Below, piece after piece: positions 10,242 through 18,590 of a stretch of DNA of 64,000 bases. The notes under the pieces were generated by a model. It was not told the origin of the DNA, did not search any database, and worked only from the letters and a program-made list of their open reading frames with translations. Every line of letters starts with the position of its first letter. The first letter of the stretch is position 1. A program made the position numbers and the translations under genes. This DNA is from Bacillus sp. FJAT-26390 (lineage in GTDB: Bacteria; Bacillota; Bacilli; Paenibacillales; Paenibacillaceae), in NCBI RefSeq assembly GCF_001682865.1, contig NZ_MAQX01000005.1, positions 16,930-80,929 on the forward strand, written 5' to 3'.

Positions 10242-11165
10242 TTACAGCACATTGCGCAGCAACCAATAAACCGAAGTCCCGAGCAGGACGGCAGAGGCGG
10301 CAACAAGCCCCTTCAGCCACACTGGCGTAGAGGAGTGCCTGTGCGTATCCCGTCTATGCATCAATAATCGCCATGCTTCAGATGCCTCTCCGGCATCCGC
10401 GAACTGGCCTCCAAAGGCTTTGCGCAGCCAGCCCGCGATCGGCTTAAGCGACGGGCTCGCTTCCGCAATCTGCATCAGGTCGCCCGCGGATCGGTTCTGA
10501 GGCAATAGCTCAAGCGTCAGCTGGTGGAGCCGCTTCGATTCATGCAGCTGAATGCAAAGCACGCCGAAGGAAAACAGATCGTACCTCGGGTCTGCCGACC
10601 GCGAGCCGCCGTTCCAGTAGCCGCGGTCATAAATTTCCGTGAATTGGCGAATCGCTTTGCCTGACGACGTCACGCCGCCATAGTCAACCAGCTCCACGTG
10701 CCCATAATCGGCGACCATTACATTTTCCACCTTGAGATCGCCGAACACCCAGCCAGCCTGATGCAGCTTCGCCAGCTTGCCAAGCAGGTTCAGGCCAACG
10801 AGCGGAAACCATTCCGTACCGTTTTGCTTCAAGTAGTCGCCCAGCGTCCCGCCCGGAACGTAGCGCATAATATAAAAGGGATATTCCCGTCCATCCGGCC
10901 CGTACAAATCATCCACGTCAAAAAGAAAAGGTTCATGCCCGTGCTGCTTTTGTTTGGCAATCGACTGCAATACGTTAATTTCGGATTGCAGATCAATCGC
11001 ATCAAGACCAAGCTTCAAGGCATACCAGCTGCGATCGCGCTGTACGAGATATACTTTACCGTTTGCGCCCTCCCCAAGCAACCTCTCAACTCTGTATCGC
11101 CCCTGCTTCCACTTGCCGGTCACCACCATGCCGCGGCGAAGATCAACCTTAAACGACGTAGTCAC
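10242..11165 (-). CDS. yabT: Membrane-anchored Hanks-type serine/threonine kinase (YabT-like)
   Basis: Protein kinase equivalent by position and build to B. subtilis YabT, which is expressed in sporulation and is activated by DNA. Visible motifs are the glycine loop GEGANGKVYLV near residue 31, the lysine of YALKLGL, a catalytic loop FGDLKVEN in which the usual HRD is GD without the arginine, and DYGG in place of DFG. A single membrane helix ends the 307-residue chain, and there is no extracellular sensor. The GTG start lies inside the end of the VWA gene (17-base overlap), so the two are translationally coupled. The exact target proteins are unknown here. Confidence 0.85.
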   Translation of the reverse strand: MTTSFKVDLRRGMVVTGKWKQGRYRVERLLGEGANGKVYLVQRDRSWYALKLGLDAIDLQSEINVLQSIAKQKQHGHEPFLFDVDDLYGPDGREYPFYIMRYVPGGTLGDYLKQNGTEWFPLVGLNLLGKLAKLHQAGWVFGDLKVENVMVADYGHVELVDYGGVTSSGKAIRQFTEIYDRGYWNGGSRSADPRYDLFSFGVLCIQLHESKRLHQLTLELLPQNRSAGDLMQIAEASPSLKPIAGWLRKAFGGQFADAGEASEAWRLLMHRRDTHRHSSTPVWLKGLVAASAVLLGTSVYWLLRNVL

Positions 11166-11874
11166 TCATCATCCCATCCGTTTCGTCTCTGCTCTTCCTA
11201 CCATAATCTCCCTGACGGTAAAAATCAATCACTTGCATGATCGCAGGCCCCGTAGGCGTCGTTCCGCCCATTTGCAGCCTTGGAAAAATGCCCTGTACGC
11301 CATTGAGATGACTCGTCCAGCCTAAATCCATCACGCAATCATCCCCATGCCTTGAGCCTGGAAAATGAAAAACCGAGATTTCGCTTTTCCCCTGCCTAGC
11401 CTGCAGGCTGAGCATCAAATCACGGATGGCCTCCTCCACAGCAGCAAGCTTCGGCTTCATACTGGCGCTTGCGTCAATAAGCAGCGCAACCTGTAAGCTC
11501 GATGTTTCCCCAAGCTCGTCAATTACGCGAACCACATCACCGCGCTTCTCAGGCGGAAGCGCCTCAATCGACCCATTTCCGAGCACTTGCTTCAGTTCCT
11601 TCTGCACCGCCAGCTGAATCGTTTGCACGACCGTCTTGCGCGTCATCATTTGCACCGTCTGGGACAGCTGGCGCATGTTGACCATTCTGCTGAGTCCCCC
11701 GCCCGCGCGCGCAATCTCATCAATCTCCGTCGCTCCTAGCTCACCTACATCACCCTGATCGAGCACGCCCACCACATTCACCGATATCCCATCCGAATGC
11801 GCATGCGCAGCCGCCACTACCGGACTAAGCCCCACATTCGAGCAACCATCCGTTATTAATAATATTTGCTTCAT
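11149..11874 (-). CDS. yabS: VWA-domain protein (YabS-like)
   Basis: A 241-residue cytoplasmic protein with a von Willebrand factor A domain. The MIDAS metal-site motif DASAS is visible near residue 131 in LLIDASASMKPKL, and the N-terminus LLITDGCSN resembles the start of such a fold. In B. subtilis yabS lies between spoIIE and yabT, the same order as here. The role is unknown; coupling with the kinase suggests a joint function. The ribosome site AAAGGAGG is perfect and is preceded by two copies of a short hairpin module. Confidence 0.8.
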   Translation of the reverse strand: MKQILLITDGCSNVGLSPVVAAAHAHSDGISVNVVGVLDQGDVGELGATEIDEIARAGGGLSRMVNMRQLSQTVQMMTRKTVVQTIQLAVQKELKQVLGNGSIEALPPEKRGDVVRVIDELGETSSLQVALLIDASASMKPKLAAVEEAIRDLMLSLQARQGKSEISVFHFPGSRHGDDCVMDLGWTSHLNGVQGIFPRLQMGGTTPTGPAIMQVIDFYRQGDYGRKSRDETDGMMSDYVV

Positions 11875-11890
11875 AACTGTTTATCCTCCT

Positions 11891-11970
11891 TTAGTGTTTG
11901 TGTAACAAACACAACTTCGAAAGCATAGGCTCAGTGTCTGAGAATCAAACACAGCTTCGAAAGCATAGGC
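11891..11970 (-). repeat. Two tandem 40-bp leader hairpin modules before yabS
   Basis: Copies at 11891-11930 and 11931-11970 differ at only a few positions. Each holds a 7-bp stem, GTGTTTG paired with CAAACAC or CAGACAC on the transcribed strand, where the change gives a G-U wobble and not a break, plus a conserved GCTTTCGAAG box. The copy nearest the gene ends against AAAGGAGG. Related modules precede yabR and ctc. Confidence 0.7.
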
Positions 11971-12267
11971 TTAGCCTCAGCCTTTCTATTAGCTTTGCCT
12001 TTTTTGAGAGGGATAAACAGCTAGAGTCGTAAAAAGATCAATAATTGCAATTGCAAGAATGCGGCAGCCTACATCCCGCCATCATGTGGCGGAAGGAATC
12101 CTTTCAACTATATCATTCATCGGCTAATTCTATAAGTTCAATAAATAGATGATAAGCTTCTGTTTCGGAGATGGAAGATACGGGTACATCACCCATATAG
12201 TGAGATGATTTTGCATGCACAGCTTTAACCCACTATTCCCACACGCCAGATTAACCAATTAAACCGC

Positions 12268-12323
12268 AAAAAGAAGCCATTTTGCCGCCAGCCTCCGATC
12301 AGCAAGGCAGACAAAAAGGCTTC
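12268..12323 (-). terminator. Probable terminator of spoIIE
   Basis: GAAGCC (12318-12323 read on minus) pairs with GGCTTC (12273-12278), with further inner pairing TTTTG/CAAAA and GCC/GGC, followed by five U (12268-12272). It lies about 80 bases after the spoIIE stop. Confidence 0.6.
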
Positions 12324-12400
12324 CGCTTGATTAAAGAATAGATCCAATCGCCAGCTCACCGTTCTGGCGCGGATTACCCAATGTTACAAAGTAATACTTG

Positions 12401-14893
12401 CTAGCTCACCGTCCTTGGGCGCTCCATGCGCGTAATGCCGGGAAAGCGGAATGACGCCCACTCCGGCAAATGCTTGTCAATTCGCGCAACGAGCACTGTC
12501 ATATCATCCACGATTTCGCCGTTATGATGGCGAACGACCTTCTCAAGCAGCGCATCCGCCATTTCCTGCGGATCATCGGTATCCAGCTCGCTAATAATGC
12601 GCTTCATCCATAGCTCCTTGTTGACGGCAAGGCCCGGAGCATCATAAATGCCGTCGCTCATCATAACGAGTGTATCGCCGGACTGCATTTGCATTGAGAC
12701 AAAATCAACGTCAATATCTTGAAGAATGCCAATAGGCAGATTGTTTGCCGTTACCGGAATGACCTCATTTCCTCGTTTGATAAAGCTTGGGGTTGACCCT
12801 ATCTTCATAAACGTCGTCTGCGCCGTATACAAATCAACGATCGCCAAATCGACGGTAGCGAATACTTCATCGGATGAACGCAATAAGAGCACCGAATTGA
12901 CGGACTTCACCGCCAGCTTCTCATCCATGCCGGACTGCAGCAGCTGCTGCAAAATAGACAATGCCGCGCTGCTCTCCTGCCGTGCCCGTTCGCCATTGCC
13001 CATGCCGTCACTAATCGCAACAGCAAACTTGCCGTTACCAAGCTCAACCATGCTGAAGCTGTCGCCTGACAGCAGATCTCCTCCTTTAGCCGCGCCCGCA
13101 ATACCGGTCTCCACCTCATACTGCTTGGCCGAGCCGAAGGCTACGAGCGTCGGTTCTCCGCTTCTTGTTGGCGGGCGCTCTGACTTGACTGCGATATGCT
13201 CGCCCAAAATATCGCTAAGCAGAGGCGCAATTATTTTGCGGCACTCATCATACCCCTGCCCAAATGCGTGGTATACCTCTATGTCCACATTTCCCTCCTC
13301 CAAGCTTACAATATCAATCCCTTGAACCGATAAGCCGAGTCCTTCCACCGCCTCTCGAATTTGCTCCTCCTGCAAATGCAGCGTCTGCCCCTCTCGTTTA
13401 ATCTCTTTGGCCAAATCGACCATTACCTGCGATACGCCTTGCAATTGATCCGCAACAAGCCGGCGGGAATCGTATATTTGTTTCTTCCAGTGCATATTAT
13501 TTTGGTATAGCTCGTACTGTTGTGTCATATCCATAAGTACCTGGGATGATTTGACGCAGTGCGCTGACCAAGCCCGAGGTATCTCCTTGGCGGACGGAAC
13601 ACGATCCTCCTCTACAGTAGTCATCATATCGGTCATCATTTTGTACGTATGAAAGAACTTGTCCTCCCAGCATGCGTTTTGCCTGTGGCAGCTCGAACAG
13701 CTGCGCTCGGCTACCGAATTCATAAAGTGGCTAATCTCATCCTCCCGGTTCAAATTTGTAACGCTGTTGTTGAGCTGGCCAAAGCTGCGCGACAGCTGGC
13801 TGAACACTTCAGAGTATTGCGATACGCGGTCAGCCGTTACCTCACGCACCCTCTTTGCATATTCATGCTGCGATTTGGCATGCTCATTCGTACCCGGCAC
13901 ATACCGCGAGATCGTACGAATCATCGTACGAGGCGTCAGCATAAGAAAAATAGCGGCCGCTACCGACTCCCAGGTTGAGCTCATAACATCAGCCTGACTC
14001 CCTACATATATGGATAAAATCGATGTCCCAAGCAACATTCCGAATGCCGCTGCCATTTTGCCGCCGTCACGCAGCAAGCCAGCAAGCAATCCCGCAAACG
14101 CGAGTAAGCTCATTTGAACGACTGCGCCAAAGTCAGCCAAGCTTAGAATGAGTCCTGCAACAACACCGACCGAAGCGCCAAGCGGGGCGCCGCCTGCTAA
14201 AGCGAATAACAGCAGCATATACCTAGACATCACATGTTCTGCCGACAAGCCGTAGAACACCCAGCCAACCGCCCCTGTCATGACAGACGCGAGCAAAATC
14301 ATTAAACAAATGATTTCTTCGTTTTTGAGCGAGGCTGATTTCTTTGTCATCGTTAAAACGGGAATCGCTTGTATAAACACCAACGTAAGCACAAAGCTGA
14401 GCGCCGCCTCCACGACAACGAGCATAAAGTTATACCAGCTAAGCTCGTCCCCTATAAAGACGCTGAACATCTGCACCAATAGCGTTGACGCAAACACCAG
14501 AATCGGCGCCGATGACAGCTCCGCCTTCTCATACGCCTCCAAACCCTTCAGAAATAGAAACAACACCGCAATTTCCATCGCAATCCACATGGGCGCCGGA
14601 TCGGCTGCCAGCCAGCTTCCCGCTACCAAGGAGATTGCCACCCACGGATAAATATCCCTGCGCATAAAGTAGATAACAGCGAAATAAGCGATAGCAAACG
14701 GCATTAGCGATTCGAGTATAACCGCCCTTCCGAGCAGGAAGGCTACACCCACGAGTAAAAATGTCCACTTTTTGGCCAAAATGACTTGAATGAATCGCCG
14801 CGCGGCGGCCCATTCCCGACCTTTCTGCAACATCGTTTGAGCCAGACTTGTCCGTTTCACACCTGGAAGCACAACCGCGTTTTCCTTTTCCAT
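12401..14893 (-). CDS. spoIIE: Stage II sporulation protein E, membrane PP2C phosphatase
   Basis: Localises to the polar septum and dephosphorylates SpoIIAA, which releases sigma-F in the forespore. The 830-residue chain starts with about ten membrane helices (roughly residues 40-320), followed by a central domain and a C-terminal PP2C domain with SDGMGNGERA, VMMSDGIYDAPG and DDMTVLVARI, which supply the manganese-binding aspartates. The start is set at 14893, because the upstream in-frame ATG at 14932 overlaps the promoter minus-10 box and has no ribosome site. The gene has its own promoter with the unusual spacing of Spo0A-activated genes and is followed by a terminator. Confidence 0.96.
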   Translation of the reverse strand: MEKENAVVLPGVKRTSLAQTMLQKGREWAAARRFIQVILAKKWTFLLVGVAFLLGRAVILESLMPFAIAYFAVIYFMRRDIYPWVAISLVAGSWLAADPAPMWIAMEIAVLFLFLKGLEAYEKAELSSAPILVFASTLLVQMFSVFIGDELSWYNFMLVVVEAALSFVLTLVFIQAIPVLTMTKKSASLKNEEIICLMILLASVMTGAVGWVFYGLSAEHVMSRYMLLLFALAGGAPLGASVGVVAGLILSLADFGAVVQMSLLAFAGLLAGLLRDGGKMAAAFGMLLGTSILSIYVGSQADVMSSTWESVAAAIFLMLTPRTMIRTISRYVPGTNEHAKSQHEYAKRVREVTADRVSQYSEVFSQLSRSFGQLNNSVTNLNREDEISHFMNSVAERSCSSCHRQNACWEDKFFHTYKMMTDMMTTVEEDRVPSAKEIPRAWSAHCVKSSQVLMDMTQQYELYQNNMHWKKQIYDSRRLVADQLQGVSQVMVDLAKEIKREGQTLHLQEEQIREAVEGLGLSVQGIDIVSLEEGNVDIEVYHAFGQGYDECRKIIAPLLSDILGEHIAVKSERPPTRSGEPTLVAFGSAKQYEVETGIAGAAKGGDLLSGDSFSMVELGNGKFAVAISDGMGNGERARQESSAALSILQQLLQSGMDEKLAVKSVNSVLLLRSSDEVFATVDLAIVDLYTAQTTFMKIGSTPSFIKRGNEVIPVTANNLPIGILQDIDVDFVSMQMQSGDTLVMMSDGIYDAPGLAVNKELWMKRIISELDTDDPQEMADALLEKVVRHHNGEIVDDMTVLVARIDKHLPEWASFRFPGITRMERPRTVS

Positions 14894-14930
14894 GAGCAGA
14901 CACCACCATTCCGAATGTAATGTGTTTTTC

Positions 14931-14963
14931 ATTATAGGAGGTTGTCCGCATGAAGTTTGTCAG
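14931..14963 (-). promoter_or_regulatory. Spo0A-type promoter of spoIIE with 21-bp spacer
   Basis: TATAAT (14931-14936 on minus) is preceded by CTGACA (14958-14963) with 21 bases between, instead of 17. This long spacer is known for the sigma-A promoters of B. subtilis spoIIE and spoIIG, which need Spo0A~P. A 0A-box-like TGTCGGA lies further upstream at 14990-14996. Confidence 0.65.
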
Positions 14964-15302
14964 TTAACGTAACACGATTGTAAATTTTTTCCGACATAAA
15001 TAATAGGCGTCGCGGCCATTGTCAGTACGCGGTCAAACATATGCTCCGTATGGGATTGTCCCATCTTTTATATCCCATGCCAGCAAATTGCCGCCAACAA
15101 AATATGTGCTGTAAATCATTCAAATGATGGCGAAATCACGTTGTAACCTGTCGGGAATGAGGGAGGATCGGGGAAAAGTATTTTTTTCCAGCAGCTAGGA
15201 CGCTGACAAACGACAATGACCGTGCCAAACAGATGGCTCCGCTTCCAATCGGCAATTATTCACCGGCATTTACCAGGTGCAACGTCCCGCTTCGACAGCA
15301 AA

Positions 15303-15318
15303 TGGTAAGCGCTTACCA
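15303..15318. promoter_or_regulatory. Palindromic cre/LacI-family operator-like site
   Basis: A perfect 16-base palindrome, TGGTAAGCGCTTACCA. Its central 14 bases match the catabolite-responsive element TGTAAGCGCTTACA except at the two outer positions. No gene start is close by (spoIIE is about 410 bases away), so a target is not assigned. Confidence 0.4.
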
Positions 15319-15350
15319 AGATACGCGCCCGATTCTTTGTTTCCGCACGC

Positions 15351-15379
15351 AAAAAAAGCAGAACCAATGAGGTTCTGCT
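15351..15379 (-). terminator. Terminator after yabR
   Basis: A 9-bp stem (15357-15365 with 15371-15379, loop AATGA) followed on minus by seven U. It lies 27 bases past the yabR stop and closes the yabP-yabQ-divIC-yabR cluster. Confidence 0.88.
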
Positions 15380-15405
15380 CCTGTATAATGTTATGACGAT
15401 TCAGC

Positions 15406-15924
15406 TTATACTCGCTTGGCACCGCGTCCGCCGCGTTTGCCCTCCGTATTCTTCTTCAAAGAGGAGATGCGCTCTTCGCTGTCTTTCAGGAAACGTGACA
15501 CTTTATCCTCGAATGACGGTTTACCGTATGCCGGTCTGCCAGACGATTGCTTGTTGAAGGGACGTCCGCCACCACCGCCTCCGCCACCGCGGTTGAAACG
15601 TTCGCCACCACCACCACTACCGCCAGTGCTTCCACCGCCGCCTCCGCTGTGACGCTCGCGTTGTTGTGGCGCTGGTTGGCCTTCTGGCCGGTCAATGGCT
15701 TGCTTAATGGAAAGTCCGATCTTTCCGTCTTTGTCCACGTTGATCACTTTTACTTTCACGACATCGTCGATTTTCAGGTGATCCTTCACGTCTTTGACGT
15801 AATTATCAGCAATTTCCGAAATGTGAACAAGACCCGTGACACCTCCCGACAAGTCGACAAATGCCCCAAAATGCGTAATGCCTGTCACTTTTCCTTCTAA
15901 CTTAGCGCCCACTTCAATTGCCAT
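15406..15924 (-). CDS. yabR: S1-domain RNA-binding protein with glycine-rich tail (YabR-like)
   Basis: The first 75 residues form one S1/OB-fold RNA-binding domain (GAKLEGKVTGITHFGAFVDL, VHISEIADNYVKDV, KVKVINVDKDGKIGLSIKQA). The rest of the 172-residue protein is unlike the shorter B. subtilis homologue: a stretch of glycines with scattered Arg, Phe and Asn (about residues 95-125), then a basic tail ending GKRGGRGAKRV. The tail resembles RGG-type low-complexity RNA-binding segments. The domain is shared with polynucleotide phosphorylase and S1, but a specific RNA target cannot be given. It is the last gene after divIC and has a leader hairpin module. Confidence 0.88.
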   Translation of the reverse strand: MAIEVGAKLEGKVTGITHFGAFVDLSGGVTGLVHISEIADNYVKDVKDHLKIDDVVKVKVINVDKDGKIGLSIKQAIDRPEGQPAPQQRERHSGGGGGSTGGSGGGGERFNRGGGGGGGGRPFNKQSSGRPAYGKPSFEDKVSRFLKDSEERISSLKKNTEGKRGGRGAKRV

Positions 15925-15942
15925 AAAATAAAATGTTCCTCC

Positions 15943-16008
15943 CTAAAAGTTATGCGAAGCAAAACTGAGTTCATAAGCATATGCTAAAAGTTTTGCGAAA
16001 ACGCTATT
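15943..16008 (-). repeat. Leader hairpin module before yabR (one full copy, one partial)
   Basis: A 41-nt module (15943-15983) and a partial second copy (15984 to about 16008) lie directly upstream of the yabR ribosome site. On the transcript the hairpin is GTTTTGC-TTC-GCATAAC, followed by TTTTAGGGAGG. The second copy has a shortened form, GTTTTCGCAAAAC. Confidence 0.6.
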
Positions 16009-16072
16009 AACGTGATTATAACCGAACCGTTCAAGTAAGGTCAACAGACGTTCACCCGATTTGGAGCCCTAT

Positions 16073-16381
16073 TTAATCGCTGAAAATCTGCTGCGCGCCC
16101 TTCTTGACCATGCCCTGCTCTTTTGTTGCTAGTTGTTCGATATATTCTGGGTCGTTTAACCGTTCAATTTGACGTTTGAGCGCCTCTGTTTCTTTGGTGG
16201 ACGCTTCCAGCTGCCCTTGTATTGTAGTTAGCTTAACGCCAGTGGCGTTCTTCTGCTGCATCTGGCCAAAGATGGTGTATCCCGCCCAGCCCATAAATAG
16301 CACGATGAACATCATCCACAGTTTGAACCGGCGTTTTGTTCCAGCATTCCCTGGAGTCTTATTTACAGCAGCTGTTGCCAT
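16073..16381 (-). CDS. divIC: Septum formation protein DivIC (FtsB family)
   Basis: A small bitopic divisome protein that forms a complex with DivIB and FtsL. The 102-residue chain has a basic N-terminal cytoplasmic part (KRRFKLW), one membrane helix (about 24-41) and an extracellular coiled coil rich in Lys/Glu/Leu (residues 50-80), ending with the family segment RLNDPEYIEQLATKEQGMVKKGA. A GGAGG site precedes the ATG. It follows yabQ by eight bases. Confidence 0.93.
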   Translation of the reverse strand: MATAAVNKTPGNAGTKRRFKLWMMFIVLFMGWAGYTIFGQMQQKNATGVKLTTIQGQLEASTKETEALKRQIERLNDPEYIEQLATKEQGMVKKGAQQIFSD

Positions 16382-16389
16382 GAGCGGTA

Positions 16390-16998
16390 TTACCTCCTAA
16401 ACCATTTGCTCCACAATTGGGCAATTAGTAGTCCGATCTTGCTCAGCCTCTCGGCCAATTGCCACTTGGCTAAGTAGGGCGACAGCCAGCGTCCAAGCGG
16501 ACGAGTGACTGGCCTTACCATCCAAAGTAACAATTTCCAAAATGGACGAACCAATTGTACCACAATTTTTAATGCGAAAATAGTGAGTGCAGACCCAAAT
16601 GCCAAAATAACCATTACCAGTTTGTAGAGCAGCAAAATCGGTTTCACGATAAGGATTTCGAGGCATTTGAGCACAAAAGCAATGAGCTTTCGCACCGCTC
16701 CTATGACCCATTTTACGACAATGATAACGATCTTGCTGAGCAGCAAATAATAGAGAATAATGCCGATAGCCAGTCCAATAAAAACGTACGCCCGCACCTC
16801 GCCGTTGTTGCTGGCGTACAGCACCCGAAAGACGACTAGCGCCGCCGCCATCCAATAGATGACATCAAGCACAGGCAGCCACCAGCGCGGAAACTTCAGC
16901 TCATTCGACATGACCCGATAGCCGTCGAACACCGTTCCCATGCCAAGCCCCGACAGGAGCATGACTGCCATCGTCAACCATTGCATACTAAGCGTCAC
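16390..16998 (-). CDS. yabQ: Spore cortex biosynthesis protein YabQ
   Basis: An integral membrane protein needed for cortex formation in B. subtilis, made in the mother cell. The 202-residue chain has four or five hydrophobic helices, with the conserved N-terminal features LGMGTVFDGYRV and RWWLPVLDVIYW. It starts with GTG, overlapping the yabP stop by two bases; an in-frame ATG at 16986 is an alternative start. Identity rests on position between yabP and divIC and on these segments. Confidence 0.88.
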   Translation of the reverse strand: MTLSMQWLTMAVMLLSGLGMGTVFDGYRVMSNELKFPRWWLPVLDVIYWMAAALVVFRVLYASNNGEVRAYVFIGLAIGIILYYLLLSKIVIIVVKWVIGAVRKLIAFVLKCLEILIVKPILLLYKLVMVILAFGSALTIFALKIVVQLVRPFWKLLLWMVRPVTRPLGRWLSPYLAKWQLAERLSKIGLLIAQLWSKWFRR

Positions 16999-17282
16999 TT
17001 AAATAGCTTCCCGAACAGCCCTTTTGATTTTGAAGAGGCGTTGTTTCCATCCAAATAGGCGAGCGAATGGACGAGCCCCTCAATTGCCACCTGCCCTTGT
17101 TCGAGACTAAGATGCTTCATATGCAAATTTTGGCCCTTAACCTCCAAGTAGCCAAGCTCTGTCTCAAGTAAAAATTCCTCGCTGTCGAAGCTCTCCACGT
17201 TCACGACGCCGGTAAGCTCCAGCAGTTTGCGATTAAGCATTTTGACTTCCTGACGCTTCTGCCCCTTGCCTTGGTCAACCAT
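16995..17282 (-). CDS. yabP: Sporulation protein YabP
   Basis: A 95-residue member of the YabP/YqfC family, needed for spore formation in B. subtilis. Characteristic parts are LTGVVNVESFDSEEFLLET and YLEVKGQNLHMKHLSLEQG followed by VAIEGLVHSLAYLD. It has no signal peptide or membrane helix. The start has a GGAGGACG ribosome site. It overlaps yabQ and is probably co-translated with it. Confidence 0.9.
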   Translation of the reverse strand: MVDQGKGQKRQEVKMLNRKLLELTGVVNVESFDSEEFLLETELGYLEVKGQNLHMKHLSLEQGQVAIEGLVHSLAYLDGNNASSKSKGLFGKLFK

Positions 17283-17448
17283 AGACTCGTCCTCCGCTTC
17301 GTTAGCAGTCTAGGCGTAAACGGCTACCGCCGTCCAATGGGCGGCGCGGCATACGTTCCGCATTCAAATATAAGCAGTGTATAAGCGCGGGGCTTATCCT
17401 GTCTTATACGTTTAGACTAGCTTATGGGACGAGGGCGAGAATTAGAAC

Positions 17449-18195
17449 TTATTCTAGTGGATTGGCGGGCTCCGGCAACAAGTCGCGGGTTTCGGTCTTC
17501 ACTTGTAAATAGACTAGCAGAAATACGACTGTAATCAGCTCGCTGAACCAATCGATCCATACATCAAAAATAGTGGCAGTGATCCAGGATTCGTTTGGTA
17601 CGATGGCTGAGAAAAGACCAGTTATCACGCTGATCAAAATGATCACGGCATAGCCGACCACCGCATACCCTGCAAATTTAAAAAAGCGTCCGCGCGCCAT
17701 TCCCCGGCATTCCTGCAGCGGATTGCTCCGCGAAGTATCCTCGGCCGACACAAAGATAGGCATCAGCATCAGCCATACTGCGAATATCAACCCAGGCACA
17801 ACAAGCATAATGATTCCTGCAAACAAGATGACATTCTGCAAAAAGCCGTACATGATCATTCGCACCCATTTGCGCATGCCCCACAGAAGAGACTGCCTCT
17901 TTCCGGCGTTACTCGCAGTCATTTGACCAAGCAAGTAGTGGACGATCATAGGCGTGATGACGCTCAAAAAGAAAAGCCCGATAAAATTATCCCACCGCGA
18001 CACGGAATCAAAAAAACCGCTGTCACTTCCAGGCTCGAAATAATAATAGTTTTTTATCGCTTCCACTGGGACCGCTATAATAGCAACAAAAAAAAGAATA
18101 GGGAACGCATGCCTGAAAAAAAGAGAAAACGCGTCGCCAAGCAAAGAAAAACCCTTCCGCCGATACTCCGGAATAGGGAGCTGCACATGATTCAT
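17449..18195 (-). CDS. Polytopic membrane protein of unknown function
   Basis: 248 residues with about six membrane helices. The pattern, an amphipathic N-terminus LLGDAFSLFFRHAF, then a central VVPGLIFAVWLMLMPIFVSAED followed by a conserved-looking ECRGMARGRFFKFAGYAV, resembles the loosely defined family of membrane domains related to glycerophosphodiester phosphodiesterase membrane regions and YciC-like proteins. There is no catalytic domain. A GGAGG site precedes the ATG. It sits between a strong terminator (after rqcP) and yabP and has no counterpart at this place in B. subtilis. Confidence 0.7.
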   Translation of the reverse strand: MNHVQLPIPEYRRKGFSLLGDAFSLFFRHAFPILFFVAIIAVPVEAIKNYYYFEPGSDSGFFDSVSRWDNFIGLFFLSVITPMIVHYLLGQMTASNAGKRQSLLWGMRKWVRMIMYGFLQNVILFAGIIMLVVPGLIFAVWLMLMPIFVSAEDTSRSNPLQECRGMARGRFFKFAGYAVVGYAVIILISVITGLFSAIVPNESWITATIFDVWIDWFSELITVVFLLVYLQVKTETRDLLPEPANPLE

Positions 18196-18250
18196 TCAAT
18201 AGTCCTCCGAGTAAATAAACAATAATGACGAAGCTGAAACAGGCATGTGC

Positions 18251-18290
18251 AAAAAAAGACTGCCCGCAAGTTTTGTGCTTGCGGGCAGTC
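18251..18290 (-). terminator. Terminator of the hup-rqcP unit
   Basis: A perfect 13-bp stem (18258-18270 with 18278-18290, loop of seven) followed by seven U on the minus strand. Confidence 0.93.
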
Positions 18291-18296
18291 TGGTTG

Positions 18297-18587
18297 TTAT
18301 TGCTGCTGTTCCCACTCGAGCGTGTTCTCGCGCGGGCGTTGCTCTTCTTTCACCAAGGTATACAGCTCTCCGGCTTCATCCTTACGGGTCGTATCCGCAA
18401 TTCGCTCAACGCGCACGGTTACGATTTTTTGACCGTATTGGATTTGGAGCTCATCACCGACTTTAACGGAGCTGCTAGCTTTCGCTTCGCGGCCGTTAAT
18501 CCATACGCGACCTTGCTCGGAAACATCCTTCGCAACGGTACGGCGCTTGATCAGTCGGGATACCTTAAGAAATTTATCCAATCGCAT
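18297..18587 (-). CDS. rqcP: S4-domain protein RqcP (YabO/Hsp15 type)
   Basis: Binds stalled 50S subunits and helps RqcH add C-terminal alanine tails in ribosome quality control. The 96-residue protein is mostly an S4 RNA-binding fold: MRLDKFLKVSRLIKRRTVAK, then EQGRVWINGREAKASSSVKVGDEL and IVTVRVERI. It starts three bases after the hup stop, so the two are co-transcribed. The function is taken from the studied B. subtilis protein; the fold is clear from sequence. Confidence 0.92.
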   Translation of the reverse strand: MRLDKFLKVSRLIKRRTVAKDVSEQGRVWINGREAKASSSVKVGDELQIQYGQKIVTVRVERIADTTRKDEAGELYTLVKEEQRPRENTLEWEQQQ

Positions 18588-18590
18588 TGA

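Larger units (their letters stand above)
11875..12400. other. Intergenic region between spoIIE and yabS
   Basis: This 526-base stretch carries no convincing gene. It contains two 40-bp tandem hairpin modules next to the yabS ribosome site, a small GC-rich hairpin near 12070-12087 without a U tail, and the spoIIE terminator at its right end. The middle part (about 11990-12265) shows no recognisable element. Confidence 0.6.

Noticed and set aside
12726..13325. 199-codon plus-strand frame
   Set aside because: Antisense to the SpoIIE phosphatase domain; Ser/Thr/Pro-rich shadow composition.
14964..15350. tRNA genes upstream of spoIIE, as in B. subtilis
   Set aside because: No cloverleaf with a GTTCRANNC T-arm could be formed.
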